Shown piece by piece: positions 1 to 13,100 of a DNA stretch of 64,000 bases. The notes below the pieces were generated by a model. The model made no database searches. It saw only the letters and a program-made list of their open reading frames with translations, and was not told the origin of the DNA. The stretch is taken from assembly GCA_027574665.1 (NCBI GenBank), contig CM050677.1, positions 877,273-941,272 of the forward strand. The letters are read 5' to 3'. The translations under genes were made by a program, and so were the position numbers. Position 1 is the first letter of the stretch. Each line of letters starts with the position of its first letter. Source of the stretch: Rhynochetos jubatus. Its lineage: Eukaryota > Chordata > Aves > Eurypygiformes > Rhynochetidae.

Positions 1-2275
1 GCATCATATTATACTGATTTTACATAAGGTACTGACATTCACATGTATACCACACGTAATTATGGGCGACCAGTAAGTTAAAAGATTGTAGCAAACATAT
101 ACATTTACATATAGCAGTTACTATGACAACATCTAAAATGTATGTAGCAATATGATCAAGAGTGACACAAAGTGCCCTATAGAAAGAGCTACTCTTCTGA
201 CATTTTGTTTGTCTAAATTGGGCACCTACAAATATTTTGCACCCTTAACTGTGAAAGCCTCTCTGAGGTAGTAACAGTGAAACAGGTAACTAAACTTCTA
301 GAATATAACAATTGTTCTAAAGTATTATTAATTTTAACACAAGAATAGTTGTTTAGTTTTTGCTCTAGACTTTTATAGAAAAATCATAGGAACTTGATTA
401 AAAACAAAGATTAAATAAATTAATATATACTGATAATTCAGTACAAGCTGTGATTGAGGTAGGCATAATGGTGAAAATATGAATCCCAAAGTACTATTGT
501 AAATGTTAATTAATAGTGTGGAGGGAAAATATCTTGTATCTGATTCCTGTGCTGTTTTATACCCATGAGAAGTACCCTCAGAGGTATATCACTATATTCT
601 ACCTTCTTTCCTTTGTTTCCTGAGCATGCCTGCTCCAGCAGTACTGCCTGCTTAGCACTGAGAACATGCATATGTACCATTCTGAATTACAGCTAATGAC
701 AATTTCCTCGTGTCTAGCTCAACAACAGGAATACAAAGCTCACACTTCAAGAAAAGGTTTCCTATTCAGGACCATACTTAAGCACATCCCTTAATTTAAA
801 GCAAGAATTCAAACATCTCTCTGGTAGCATCCCAGCCATTTAATTCAGCCATTTCCTAGTCTTTTGCATGCTCCATTTCATCACCTCAGTACTGCTCTTT
901 CATTTTTGGAGGGGGGTGTGTGTGTGTGTGTGTGTCATATCCTTTATGCCAAATCCCTCACAGTTGCAAAATGTCTTAATTCCACTGATTGCAACAGATT
1001 TAGACTGATAGGTACCAGCCCAGATTTGACCTTTCGTCTTTGAGGGTTAGGAACTGTATTAAGGCTTTGAGACTATAAGACTTTCCAGTACCAATGGGAG
1101 TAACAGCCAAGCACAGGAGCGAAGACAGAAAGTTACAAACGTGTTGCCTGGGCATAATACAGACACGGTAAAATCAACAGATTAATAACTTGGTTTTTAA
1201 CATAAGGCATCTATATCCAATGAATCAGACAATTTTTTTTTTTTAAGAGGAAAATATTTGTTGGGATCGTGGAGGAGGGGAATCCTCTATAAAAGGTAAA
1301 AAGACAAAGAAATATGTTAAATAGAATAATTCTGTTCCCAACTCATATTAAGAAAGATTTAATCACCAGTGCAGTCATGACACTTTGTTTTCCACAGGTT
1401 TCAGCAGTGAATCTCATCCAAATTGTTCCCAGGAGCACACTGAATTATTTTTCAAGATTTGATTTATTCTCACTGGTAAGTGTTATAATTTATGATAGAT
1501 TCCATTTTGTCTATCCATGCTTATAAAGCAAGCACATGTAAGCAGAAAACATCTAGCAAGGCAGAGTGTTGCAGTGGGAAAACAATTTGGAAAAGGCTGC
1601 TATTTTATAACAGCTGAACTTTGTGAAGGAATGGATGAAGCATATTACATGAAAAAGAAAGGCGTAAGTATTACAGTTACTGTTCAACTCCTTGTTTTGG
1701 CCTTAGTTATACGTTCTAGTGACACCAGCTAGTGGAAATGTTCTTCAACTCAAAAGCCCACATGGCTTCACACAAGACATCAGTAAAAGGAGCTGTGGCC
1801 TGTTCTGGCCATCATCTGGGAGTTTGCATACCCCAAACATCTCACTCGAAAGGATTATCAAAGCATACTGCTATATACTGTGAACAAGAGAGATGGTTTG
1901 TATCATGACAAGGTGCTCAATACTTTAATCCCACTGTGCTGCAATGAATGACATTAATAAGTAGCACAAAAAATAATGTTACCATAATAACCAATACAGC
2001 TGGATAATTACAACAACTGAAAAATACTCTTGGTGAGAACATTTTTTGATTAATTTTTGCTAGCAAACCTACATATATGGTGATTGGCATTTATGGTAGT
2101 AGAAATCTCCAACAGTAGCAGAGATGGGAAACCAGAAATTCTGACTATTGATTTGCAAAGGTAAAAGACATGTAAAAAACCAGTAATGGCAGTGCAAGAA
2201 AGACTACTGCGAAATTATCATCCTGTTAGGACCCATCACTTGTAAGATTTGCCTGCTTTGGTTCAGGTAGGTGAG
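1..2275. other. AT-rich noncoding DNA, no gene seen
   Basis: Short open frames here (for example at 1314-1526 and 1517-1732) show no recognisable domain and look like chance frames in AT-rich DNA. The only clear structure is a (TG)n run near 916-935 after six G residues. Nothing supports an exon, an RNA gene or a regulatory element, although an intron of a host gene cannot be excluded. Confidence 0.5.
916..935. repeat. (TG)n microsatellite
   Basis: About ten uninterrupted TG dinucleotides directly follow a G6 run. It is a plain dinucleotide microsatellite and probably length-polymorphic. Confidence 0.9.
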
Positions 2276-3174
2276 TGTGCTGGGTTTGTGTTTGGTGGGG
2301 GGAGAGGGAGTGTTTGGTAGCAGAGTAGGGGCTACAGGGGTGGCTTCTGTGGAGCTCCAAGTTGGACCCACCTCTGGCCATGTCTGAGCCAATTAGTGCC
2401 TCTGTGATTAACATATTTAAAGAGGGAAAAACAAAAAGAGAACCAGAAGCTGAATGGGAAACACAGTAGAGGGGCCAGAGCAGAGGTTCCCTGGCAGCCT
2501 GTGGTGAGAGGGCAGGCTGTGCCCTGCAGCCATGGAGGGTCACAGGGGAGCACAGACCCACCTGCATCTCAGGGAGGGCCCCACGCCAGAGCAGGCGGCT
2601 GTGTCTGAAGGAGGCTGTGAGTCCATGGGAAGCCCACACTGGAGCAGGCTGCTCCTGAAGGACTGCACCCCGTGGGAGGGACCCACACTGGAGCAGTTTG
2701 TGAAGAACTGCAGTCGGTGGGAAGGACTCACATTGGAGAAGTTGGTGGAGTACTGTCTCCCGTGGGAGAGACCATACGCTGGATCAGGGGTAAAACATGA
2801 GGAGGAAGGAGCGGCAGTGACAACCTGTGATGGTCTCACCAGAACTCCCATTCCCCATCCCCCAGTGCTGCTGGTAGGGAGGAGGTAGAGAAATGGGGAG
2901 CAAAGCTGAGCCTGGAAAGAAGGGAGGGCTGGGGGGAAGGTGTTTTAAGATCTGGTTTTGTCTCTCACTGTACTATTGTGATTTGATTGGTAAATTAATT
3001 AAATTGATTTTCGTCCCCTGTGAAGTCTGTTTTGCCCGTGACCATAACTGGTAAGTGACCCCTCCCTGTCCTTGTCTCAAGATGCTTGTATTTTCTCTTC
3101 CCCATCCCACCCCAGGGGAGACGTGGGCGAGCTGCTGCATGGTCTTCAGTTACCAGCTGGGCCTAACCCACAAC
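2276..3174 (+). mobile_element. Solo LTR, ERVL-like, about 0.9 kb
   Basis: A GC-richer block with an abrupt left edge at TGTGCTGGGTTTG and a right edge at about ACCCACAAC. These edges are roughly inverted copies of each other (GGGTT against AACCC). GTGAG before the left edge and CTGAG after the right edge form an imperfect 5-bp target duplication. The last 250 bp hold an AT-rich poly(A) region followed by a GTCTGTTTTGCCCGTGAC stretch that I associate from memory with avian ERVL-type LTRs. No flanking retroviral genes are present, so it is a solo LTR left by recombination. It carries internal 45-bp repeats. The right boundary could be off by a few bases. Confidence 0.7.
2626..2790 (+). repeat. 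45-bp tandem repeats within the LTR
   Basis: Three to four degenerate copies of a 45-bp unit, each starting near CRTGGGARGG and containing a CACACTGGAGCAG-like core. Two central copies, starting near 2672 and 2717, are exactly 45 bp long. Because 45 is a multiple of three, an open frame (2532-2888) reads them as 15-residue repeats of the form C-x-x-W-E-x-x-x-L-E. I take this as an LTR-internal minisatellite rather than a real protein. Confidence 0.7.
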
Positions 3175-5980
3175 CTGAGACACTGAATCTTTAAAAACAA
3201 AGATGAAGCCTGAAGTGAACAATGCAGGTTACAGGGTTGAGATTCAGTCCAGCTTTAAAAGAGGAGTTTCCTCATTGACATATTGTAGTTCTGCATTACC
3301 CAGACAATTCAATTTTTCATTTCTGACAACTCAGATAAGAAAAGCCAGAGTTTGTTACAGCTATGATCCTTCAGTCCTAAAAGACAACTATAGCTCTGTT
3401 CCTTCAGCTGATGTAACTAAAACTTTTCTGTGTAGATTTTAATTTGGTTATTAATTAGATTCCATTGATGCCAAATGTTTATAATATGAAGAAAGCTCAG
3501 AGAAGAAGTACTTGACAGTAGTAATGCTCAGTTTTAACACAGTGATTTAGCAAGGAAAGTTGAGTCAATGCCTTTCAACAGAAGAATTTTGTGAGTTTAA
3601 CCCCCTGAATTACTACAAAAATACTGTAGATATCCAAGCAGATGGCAAACTCATACATTACACTTAGCAGCCACATTCCTGAATGATGTCTACTAAAATT
3701 ACATATTTTCATCATAGTTTGTCAGGTCTTCTACAGGTCAGTATCCTATAGGGTCTCAATATCACCCTGTGTATTGGTCTGAATTAAGAATTTCAGTATG
3801 ATCCTTTCAATAAATTACATGCAATAGTAATTTCCCGGTTTAGAAATTACCTTGAAATACATGAAAATCCATTGTGAAATATATTCAAACCAACAGCTGC
3901 AAATAAGAGAGGAAATACCAATTCACAGCAGAAGGCATATACATACTGAGTTTGTGTATCAACATGGGGTGGGACAAGAGGTCCTTAATGCAGCAGTTAG
4001 CAAATGAAAACCAGAATAATCTTGAACAATGTGTCCATTAAAAGTATTTTCTTTAAATCTGAAAGATGTACAGGGAGACAGGAAACAGAAAAAAAAGATG
4101 AAATCTCAGATGAAGGAAGTATAACTGCTATCATGCTTCATATGGATTGTCTTCATTCTGCCAATGCATGAATGCATTAAGTCTCTACCTCAACACCACA
4201 TGTCATATCTTCATGTGACTTGCACACCTGAAAGCACGTCTCCACAAGTGACTGAAACAGAAGCTGTCTGACAGCCATTCATGCTGTGCAACTCACCCTT
4301 CCTTTGTAATCCATACTACCTGGCAGTGCCACAGCCACTATGACACAGGCCGCCATCAACACCTGTCTCCCTCTACTCCACCTGCTAGCGCAGTGCTAAT
4401 AACCAACACAGCATTTAGGCAAATGCCTGTTCCACGTTCGTGAGCACAGTGCTTTCCCTGGCTAATGGCCAAAGGATAGGAGAGTTACCTACTTACTATA
4501 CACTTTCCGATATCTTCCAGGAAATGCCATCTGCCAGTTCGCTTCCAGTTCTGGCTTACTACAGTGTTGAACAACCAAATGACCAGGGCATTGAAAGGAG
4601 TACCAAAAGATGGAAGAAAACTGGCAGAGGAATGTAATTTCTCCACCACATCCCTGGGCTGCAGAGAAAAGGCAAGGAACAAATCCAAGTGCACATTTGT
4701 CAATGAAGGAAAAATCTCCTCACCCAAATGTCCAACCCCGAGCTGCTGAAAGCAGCTCATTACTTCTTCAGTGCCAAAGGGGTAGGGGAAAAGGGGACAG
4801 TCCTCTGCACAGAAACCTTCCCCCAGAAAAGGAATTTAAATGGATGAAAAACTTTTTGCCACACTTTCTTTCCTGACTATCAGTTACACTTCTTATACAT
4901 ACAGAAAGCAAGAACTCAAAAAATTATGTTCAAGCTTTGGCTTTCATGTCCTGTTTCATTATGGAACAATGATCTCAGAAGACAGACAGACTAAAGAGAA
5001 AAAGGACAGTCAGAAAAGGGAAATCATCTGGGACACAAGGCCATGATTTAATGTCTGAAACATTTTGGAATTGATTTATCTTCTTTCTGACACCATTCAT
5101 CTCATAAAATTATTCAGATTTCACTAGACCAGGGGGAGATAACCTACTCTGTCTTCAGTGGTCTCAGCCCTGCTCTTTTCATTGTATCCTGTGACTCAGT
5201 GATGGCCCATAGATGAAGTCCCACAAGAAAAGCAGTTAGTCCTACAAGTTCACTTTTTTTTAGCTAAAAGTTTAAAGCAAATAAATGGACTTTGATTTTT
5301 AAGAGAATAAAGTCTAGATCTGAACCTCCACCTGGTATGCAGGTATAGGTGCCAGCTCCAGTTCAGATAGGGAGATAGCATTGCTTTGCCTCTTTCCTCA
5401 GCTTCACTGAAAGGAATTAAAAAACATTCACTTGGCTAATTGGTGTGCAAAACAAGCATTTAAGAGAGACTGGTTTATAAAACCACCTTTTCTGACAGTC
5501 TGCACAAAAGGGTCATAAAAACTATCTCCATAAGAGAAAAACATTACAAGAACACCAAATGCATTGCATGGGGTTCATATTTGGAAAACACATTAAAAAT
5601 TTGTAAGATTTTCCTAGTTCCTGTAAATAAGGGATCGCTCTCATTTGCATATATGTGTATATAAATACATAAGTATGTATGTACATGCAGTAAATATAGA
5701 TATGTGCTTTTTATACAAAGTATCTCTCAGTGAAAAAGAAATAATGGTTTTAAATGTTTCATATCTAAAAGAACAGAGAGGAAAAGGTTTTTAATATGCA
5801 ACCATTTATCTTGACACATACATCGCTGGAGCACCTGACAGACTATTACAAGCACTGTACAAATAATTAGTGATGTTGAAGCCTGGTATTAGAGACCCCA
5901 CCACAAGCAAGCAGTTAGGCTGTACGGAATATGCCATTCTTTCCTGATGCCTTTCTTTTTGTCATTAGGAAGTACCTTGT
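3175..5980. other. Noncoding DNA, no gene seen
   Basis: Several overlapping short frames on both strands at 4440-5046 have no recognisable motif and no supporting splice pattern. The segment near 5815-5880, with GAGCACCTG and CACTGTACAAATAAT strings, faintly resembles an old SINE tail but is too short to call. Confidence 0.45.
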
Positions 5981-6591
5981 TGTCTTAGCTTTGCACCGGC
6001 TAGTCTACGTTTTGCTTTACTCTATAACATATCAAGCTGCATAGCGGTGGTGCCAGCCCAGGGCCTGCGGCACTGCAGGACCGGCGGGGAGGGGATATGG
6101 GTGGAAAGGCTTGTGGTTGGACATGACCCTGGGAAGGGGAAGGGTCTGAGGGGGCTTCCGGCCGAGGGGGCTGGGGGTTTGTTTGTTGTGGGACCTCGTG
6201 GCGAGTGGTTGGTGCTCTGGGCAGAGCCAGCGTCTTGCTGGGCAGATCGGTCTAGGAGTCGGGGTTTGAAAGTTTTTTTTTCTCTCTCTGACTCTCTCAC
6301 CCCCCGGGCCGTTTCATGAGGGGTTTGCTCCCTTTGGGTGGGTTTTGTTTCCTTTTTTCCCTTCTTGGGGTGGGATCCTGTATCATTTGTTCTACCCTCT
6401 TCCTCCGTTCCTTAAATTACTCATTAGCACTAGCATTGTTAGTAACTCCCTAAGTTTCATTTATATAATTAAATAGTTCTTATCTCAACCTCTACGGGCT
6501 TTTCCTCGGTTTGTTCCTCCGACCCTTCCTCACCGGGTGTGGGGGGGGGGGGGGGGGAGTGGTAGAGCAGGCTTGTCGTGAAACTATGACA
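5981..6591 (+). mobile_element. Solo LTR, ERVL-like, 611 bp
   Basis: The left end TGTCTTAGCTTT is a near-inverted copy of the right end, whose reverse complement is TGTCATAGTTTC: nine of the first eleven positions agree. The flanks are CTTGT (5976-5980) and CTTCT (6592-6596), a 4/5 target duplication. The last 130 bp align by eye with the end of the LTR at 13,866-14,687: both have TAAATAGTTCTTATCTCAA, then a pyrimidine-rich CCTCCGA stretch, a G-rich tract and an end of the form GTNAAACYATGACA. The block is CpG- and G-rich against AT-rich surroundings. No internal retroviral sequence adjoins it. Confidence 0.7.
6541..6557 (+). repeat. G17 homopolymer in LTR
   Basis: Seventeen consecutive G residues sit inside the G-rich 3' part of the solo LTR, where the related LTR at 14.6 kb has a shorter interrupted G tract. 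The run could form a G-quadruplex and is also a likely place for length errors in assembly. Confidence 0.9.
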
Positions 6592-9163
6592 CTTCTCAAC
6601 AAAGACATTGATTCTGATTATAAATAGAACATTAAAATCTAAAGAAGTATTTCTCAGTGTGAATTCAGATGACAAGTTGTACTTTGTATTTCCACCTGTT
6701 TCATTGTACTTGTTAGAATTTATTTTCTTTTGGTACTGTACCAGTTGATCACCGACAGTGTTGTCAGGGGAAAGACACAGACTCACACACCTGCTTGTGT
6801 CTTTTAAATTCATTGACATGTATTTAAATTATGATAATTGTTTTAGTATAAGTAAGACATTTTCCTTGGTGATTTTTTTTTAAGCTTTTCTTTTAGCATT
6901 TTAATCACAATTTGAGCTCAGCTATACTTTATTACTCCAAAAATAAAACAGTACCTCTGAAACACTACTATGCAGCACCCTTCCAACAAGAAATTATGCA
7001 AATGGACTCACAAGATTTCCAATGGTGTCATCTCTCTCTTGCCCTTTCCCAAGAACTTAGAGTGACTTATCAGTAGCACTTTTACCAGGAGTATCTTCAA
7101 AAGTCCTACACAGACTAGAATACATCAGTATTTCTACTTCAGAAACAAATAAGTATTTGTTTGGGGGAAAAAAAGTGTACTGTATCCCTTTTATTTGGAA
7201 GAACTGATTTGGAGCAAACATTTCAGAAACATTCATTATACTCTTACAACAACAGATCTGAACTCAAGACTCATTTCTGGATAGCATAGAGTGATTTCTC
7301 CTATCAAAACCTTTTTGGTTTTCTATCTTATAACAGAAACCTTTAACAAAACAAAAGGAGTAAATCGAGCACAACACTAATAACAAAATAAAATTAAAAA
7401 AAAGAAAAAGTGAAGGACCAGGGAGAAGAATCCATTAACTCTCCTAATGGATATGGTGATCCAGGAAGGAGATAATACCACAACAACAGAGGAAGCACTG
7501 GCCAGCTAGAATTAAGTGCACTGTTACACATATATTCAGCAACGTAACACTATGCTATTACAGTCAAATAAATTAATCTAAATGAGGAAAAAAAACCACC
7601 TTAATTGTGCTCATTGATATACAAAAAGGTTGAGCAGAATGCATGTAGTTTTTTGCTTTGTCAAAAATAAGAAAGCTTCAGCTCACATCAGCCTAAACCC
7701 ACAAGTTTTTCTTACTTTCATTTTGGCAAGAAAAACCTGTTTCAGATCAGATTACTTATTTCACCAGGAATGTAACATTTCATACTAGACACCTGTAATA
7801 AGAGCAAAAGAAATAGAAGAAAAAATTCACATTACTGCTGGAAGGAAGACAGACCATCTCCTCTCCCTCTGTGAAAAGATATATGACAGGTTGCTCTCAA
7901 TTCCTTCAGTTAAGGCTGTTCTGCCTTGATTGGAAGTGTGGTCTCTGGAGCAACAGAAGAAACCCACACCACCATGGTATATCACATTTTACCATTCCTC
8001 AATGCAGAACTGTGAGAGGATCACACACTTTTATTTTAGGTAGCTTTTTCCCATGTTGCAACAAAAACCTACCTATTTTAACTGGGTCAGAGGATTTGTG
8101 TCAGATATTTTGAAAACTGCTTTGCATAGCCTTTTGCCAGTATTTTTTATTAGCTGCTAGTGTAGAAGACAATAACAATAGGTAACTGCAGCTTCCTTTG
8201 CAGTAGAAAGATTAACAAAAACTTGTTAAGAAACAGAATTGCTAATAATTGTGTATGTGCACATCTATGACTCAACTTTCAATCATCTTTCTATCAAGTC
8301 ACTGATAAATTGCACACCAAAGATGGCACAAGCTGTAATGCAAAAGCAATACATAGATTACATTTCTAAAGACATTACATTCAATACTGAAGACGGACTG
8401 AAATAAAATCAATGCACTATAGCAACCATACTTCCAGAGAACTGACAAAATGAAAATTTATTCACACTGCTGGCATGATTCATCTTTTCAAATATATGAA
8501 GCTTCAAGTGTTTTATAAAATAAACCAACACATTGTCATAATCACAAAAAGCCTTGAATAACATCATGAAGCAGTCATCTTCCTCAGGGCCATAGATTTG
8601 GACAAGCATGTTCTCATTACATTAAATGTATCTTTTATACAGTCTTAAAATCCACAGTGAAACAAATGTTTTGTGTATGAAATTACATAATATACATAGT
8701 ACAATTACAAGCTATCTGTATACTGAGAAAACATTTACTTAGATGCTTGTCTCTGACCCTACTATGTCCAAATTAAATCTAACATGTTTTCTGCATTGTA
8801 AAGTAGATTGTTGAGATCCCACTGGTACTGGGGATCAGTCTGGGTAAAAGTCCAATCAAAGCATTTCAGGTTATCTTAATCCTTCTACAGTCTGCTTACT
8901 ATTTTCTTCTGCTGAAAGCCACTCAAGTTCAATCATTGCGAATGCTATAAAAACCTATCTGATTTATTTCCCTGCTGGGAAAGTCAATAAAACAACTTAT
9001 GATTTGACGTCTAACACATCATTCAGCCAAGAAACCAAAATCCTGACAACCACTCATTTCAATCTGCAAGCCTTTATTTGTAGAGATAGCTGCTATATAA
9101 TACTGTGCTTCTGGTCTTATTATTGCATTTAAAATGAAACACAAAGACAAGCAAACCAGCATG
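6592..9163. other. AT-rich noncoding DNA, no gene seen
   Basis: Only short frames without motifs. The frame on the minus strand at 8409-8609 and the one at 7871-8113 show no domain or homology that I recognise. Confidence 0.45.
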
Positions 9164-9258
9164 AATAGAATAGAATAGAATAGAATAGAATAGAATAGAA
9201 TAGAATAGAATAGAATAGAATAGAATAGAATAGAATAGAATAGAATAGAATAGAATAG
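9164..9258. repeat. (TAGAA)n pentanucleotide array at CR1 tail
   Basis: About 19 essentially perfect copies of TAGAA (TTCTA on the other strand). The array abuts the 3' end of a minus-strand CR1 copy. CR1 elements normally end in a few copies of an ATTCTATG-like octamer, so the array probably grew by slippage from that tail. Confidence 0.95.
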
Positions 9259-10085
9259 GCTTGGGACACCGCTCTAGGAAGTGTGCTCCAGTGTTTGACC
9301 ACTCTCTTGGTAAAGAAATGATTCCTAATGTCCAATCTAAACCTTCCCTGGTGCAGCTTTGAACCATTCCCACACATCCTATCACTGGGTACCAGACAGA
9401 AAAGATTAACACCTCCCACACCACTTCCCCTCCTCAGGAAGCTGTAGAGAGCAATGAGGTCGACCCTTGGCCTCCTTTTCTCCAAACCAGACAAACCCAG
9501 AGTCCTTAGCTGCTCTTCATAGGACATGCCTTCCAGCCCTTTCACCAGCCTTGTTGCCCTCCTCTGGATGCATTCAAGGACCTTCACTTCCTTCTTAAAC
9601 AGTGGGGCCTGGAACCGCACACAGCACTGAAGGCCACACCAACGCTGAATGCAGGGGGATAAGCACCTCATCTGAGGGGCTGGTCACGCTGTGTCTGATG
9701 CACCCCAGGATGTGGTTTGCCCTCCTGGCTGCCAGGACACATTGCTGACTCGTACTGAACTTGCTGCCAACCAGCACCCCCAGATCCCTTTCCGCAGGGC
9801 TGCCCTCCAGCCACTCCTCCCAGTTTATACTTGTGCCCAGTGTTACTCCATCCCAAGAGCAGAATTTGACATTTGTACTTAAATTACATTCCCTTAATCA
9901 TAACCCAATGATCCAAACTATCTAGATTCTTCTACCAGGTATCTTGTCCCTCAAGAGAGTCAACAGCACTTCCCAGTCTGGTATCATCAGCAAACTGGGT
10001 AATGGTGTGTTCAACTCCTGCATCCAGATCGTTGATAAACTGATTGATCAGGACTGGCCCTAGAATTGAACCCTGAGAAACATAC
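9259..10085 (-). mobile_element. CR1 LINE fragment, 3' part of RT ORF and tail
   Basis: Read on the minus strand, the segment starts in the reverse transcriptase at [10 protein letters not shown], followed by FADDTRLG with both catalytic aspartates kept (near 9980-9995). It continues into the C-terminal part typical of CR1 ORF2: LECIQRRATRLVKGLEGMSY, then RVDLIALYSFLRRG and FTKRVVKHWSTLP. It is 5' truncated at about 10,085, as is usual for CR1 retrocopies. The frame is interrupted: the conserved blocks fall in different frames at 9932-10117, 9668-9856 and 9129-9671. It is a dead copy. Its 3' end runs into the TTCTA array. The C-terminal domain reads without stops for about 140 codons, so it is a moderately young insertion. 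Confidence 0.92.
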
Positions 10086-10185
10086 ATATTCATATGTACA
10101 CAAGAATATGAATTCATATATTCATTTATTGGAATATGAATTTATATATTAAATATATTAAATTAATTCATATGTTCATTTTTCA
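10083..10185. repeat. AT-rich palindromic cluster
   Basis: Immediately left of the CR1 5' truncation point there are repeated GAATATGAATT and ATTCATAT strings that pair with each other, including a near-perfect palindrome around 10103-10123. It resembles a slippage-prone AT-rich target site. No function is evident. Confidence 0.6.
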
Positions 10186-13100
10186 GTGTATGAAACTAGT
10201 GCAGATATCAATTAAATTTAGATTCTAATGCTTACATCCTGGCCACTCATTTTCACAGGTAATGACCCTTTTTCCTCTATACAGAAGTTAAGAGCATTTA
10301 TTTTCATTTTTTGTAATGTCTGCCAAGTTCAACCTGAAGTCTGAGTAAAATAAGCATATTCCTGGTTAGAAGTCAATGGAAAACTGCTCAGAACATACAA
10401 AATATAGCTTGTCTGCTCATACCCCGTGCACAAGAACTCAGCACTTCATGCCATAAAACTACTTAACTCCAGGAAGACAGAGATCTGTGCAGCCTCTAGA
10501 GTTAAGTGGAGATAAAAGATTAATGATTTTGTACACTTTAACTGGCCGATATCCAGTAATTCATTCTTCTATAATTGGCTCTTATTTTTTAATAAACATA
10601 AACCACTCAGAAATTTATGCTTGAGACCTCAAACAGAAGTTAAGTAAGATTAGTAGTCTTAATGTGAATCCTGTTTCAACTTATCAGCAATATGTTAGCA
10701 AAATAGATAGTATTTGATAACTCATTATGAAAGACTTAATATGCTCATTATATGGTAGATAGAAGAAAAAGCCTATGTATGCATTACACAAAAAACAGAC
10801 ACAGTTCTAGCACTGCTTCACTGGGATTTGGGATAGATCAAACTCAGATGCACTGTAACATTATTGCAGGGAAAGAATAAGAATTCAAGGTCCAAGATCC
10901 AGGAAGGTAATAAACATATTTTCAGAGGGATGAGAATATGGTTTACTCTCATGAGCTTCTGGCCAATGTTACAATTACTTCTACAACTTAGGGCTGAAAA
11001 TTAGCCACCACCTTGAACATTAAGTTCCAACACACCCCTCCCTAACAAGTATTTAGACATACAAGTGTCTAAATACTGAGGATTTTCTCTGTATGACATC
11101 CTTTCCAATCTTATAGCAAAATCTGCTCTTCAAAGTCACCTAGCTGTCGCTTTTAAGTCAGTGAAAAGCTGGACTGAAAAATCAGAAGGAAAAAGATGTT
11201 TGCTTCGAGTCAGTGTACAATAGGCAATTTTTTTGGATGAAATTAAGAGTTGACATAAAATTGTATTAAATACATCACCCAATTCAAAGGGGAAAAACCC
11301 TAACTTTTTTTTTTTCTTTCCATTTGGATAACTAAATTTAGGGGATAGGGGGAAGCTTTCTTTTCTGATTAAATATTCCCTTCTTACAGCTTCAATAACA
11401 CCATTTAAAAAAATCACAAAACGGAACTGTTGACTGTTTTTTCAGCCAGTGGCATATGCCTAATTCCACACAAATTCATAAACATGGTCAACCTGAAACT
11501 TTTGCAACTAAACAATTTGTTAAGAAAATTAAGTAGTCAACTCCAGTTTTGATTAGTGCAGCAATGTTTACGCCAGCAGCCTTGCTGTTACCTCTTATGT
11601 GTAGTGTAGTTTTTGATCATGAGACCCACTTTCTACCTTTCTTTTGTTGCTTTCTTCTATCACATTAATTGCTAACGTCTTTTTCTTTTCTTTTTTTTAA
11701 CCTTTTATGGCTCTTCAGATGTTATAATTTCCCATTTATTTAATGCTGGAGGACAAATACCTCTTCCTGATCACCAAGTGATGCCTGTTGCCTTCATCTA
11801 CTGCTTTAAACTGGAAACATGCAACTTTGACAGACCTAATATGATCACCCCTTGAACTCTGCTTTAATTCCTAAAGTAGAAAATTATTTGATCATAGGCA
11901 GGATGCTTGTGTGCTGAGCTACAAACTGATCCTTATGTTTATCTTACGAGGAGGATTCTGCACTTGCTAGTGATGTTCCCTGTGTTCCTCAACCTGTAGA
12001 GTAGCATGTTGTTACGAGGGTCTTGGAGGAGTTCCCTGGGCTCCAAAGGATGGTTTGATGTACTATACAAGATCTAAAATGAACTTTGAATATTTTTGTC
12101 ATTAAACAGGGATAGGTTCTCTGCAATGGCAAAAGCATACAGACACAAGCTTCATTTTGCACACAAAGAAAGCATGTTCAATATAATATTATGAAGAGAT
12201 ATCCAAGCAGCCTCAAGCTCATAATCTTCAGTACTGTAACAGTAAACACACACACCAAAAAAAAAAAAAAAAAAAAAAAAAAATCCATGGAAACTTTTGG
12301 CACCTCTTACAAAATCTTTGACAAACTTAGGGAGCAGTGTCTCATACAGAACAGGCACCCACTGTGCCACCTACTTTGTTAAACTACAGATTGACACCAA
12401 TAGCATCCCCATTTATCTTCTGTCACTTTCTTCTTAAATCAACTACTACCAAAACTGTCCCAGGGCATTTGTCATTTCAGAGACAGACAGAACAGCTTCT
12501 TCCCTCCTGTCCAATACACTATTTATGGGATTTACTACACTTCATTATAATGGTTATCTAAATCCAGTATCAATATTGCTGATGAAGATACTAATATTCA
12601 GGAGAGAGCACCTACACATCAGAGAGCAGGGGGCTAAAGTGCTGCATTTTCAAATTCTGTTTTTCCATTCAAACATAACAATATTATTAATAAAATTCTA
12701 TTGGAAAACATCCCTCTGATAAGCCACTGAAATCAGCTATTTTAGGTACTGTGGGTCTCTCCAATGCTTAACTGATCAGACTGCTTGACCCTGAATGATG
12801 GCTGAACAACAGCCCATTTAGTTTACCCAAGGAGGTACAGTGCAGATCTTGAGAAGTTTGTTCTTTTCCCTATCTTTTGAGCTTTTGGTTAATAATGAGC
12901 TAAGGTAAATTTCACCACTTCTCCATAAGTTTCTTGTGGCACAGACTAACATAGTCCATAGCTATCTATGGTCTCTAGTGGCTACAGCAGTGATAATCAC
13001 CATCTGGGAATATCCTCTACACACCACGGCTCCTGGGAGCCTGAAAGCCTCCTGCTGAGAGGTTAGAAAAGACAAAAAACAAGTGAACAGTTCTCACAGC

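Noticed and set aside
4440-5046. Cluster of overlapping open frames on both strands
   Set aside because: None has a domain, codon pattern or splice context. They look like chance frames in a slightly GC-richer patch.
5815-5925. Ancient SINE with CACTGTACAAATAAT-like tail
   Set aside because: Similarity is limited to short strings recalled from memory. No promoter boxes or defined ends.
12191-12382. Frames running through the A27 tract
   Set aside because: Their lysine or phenylalanine runs come only from the homopolymer. No motif on either side.
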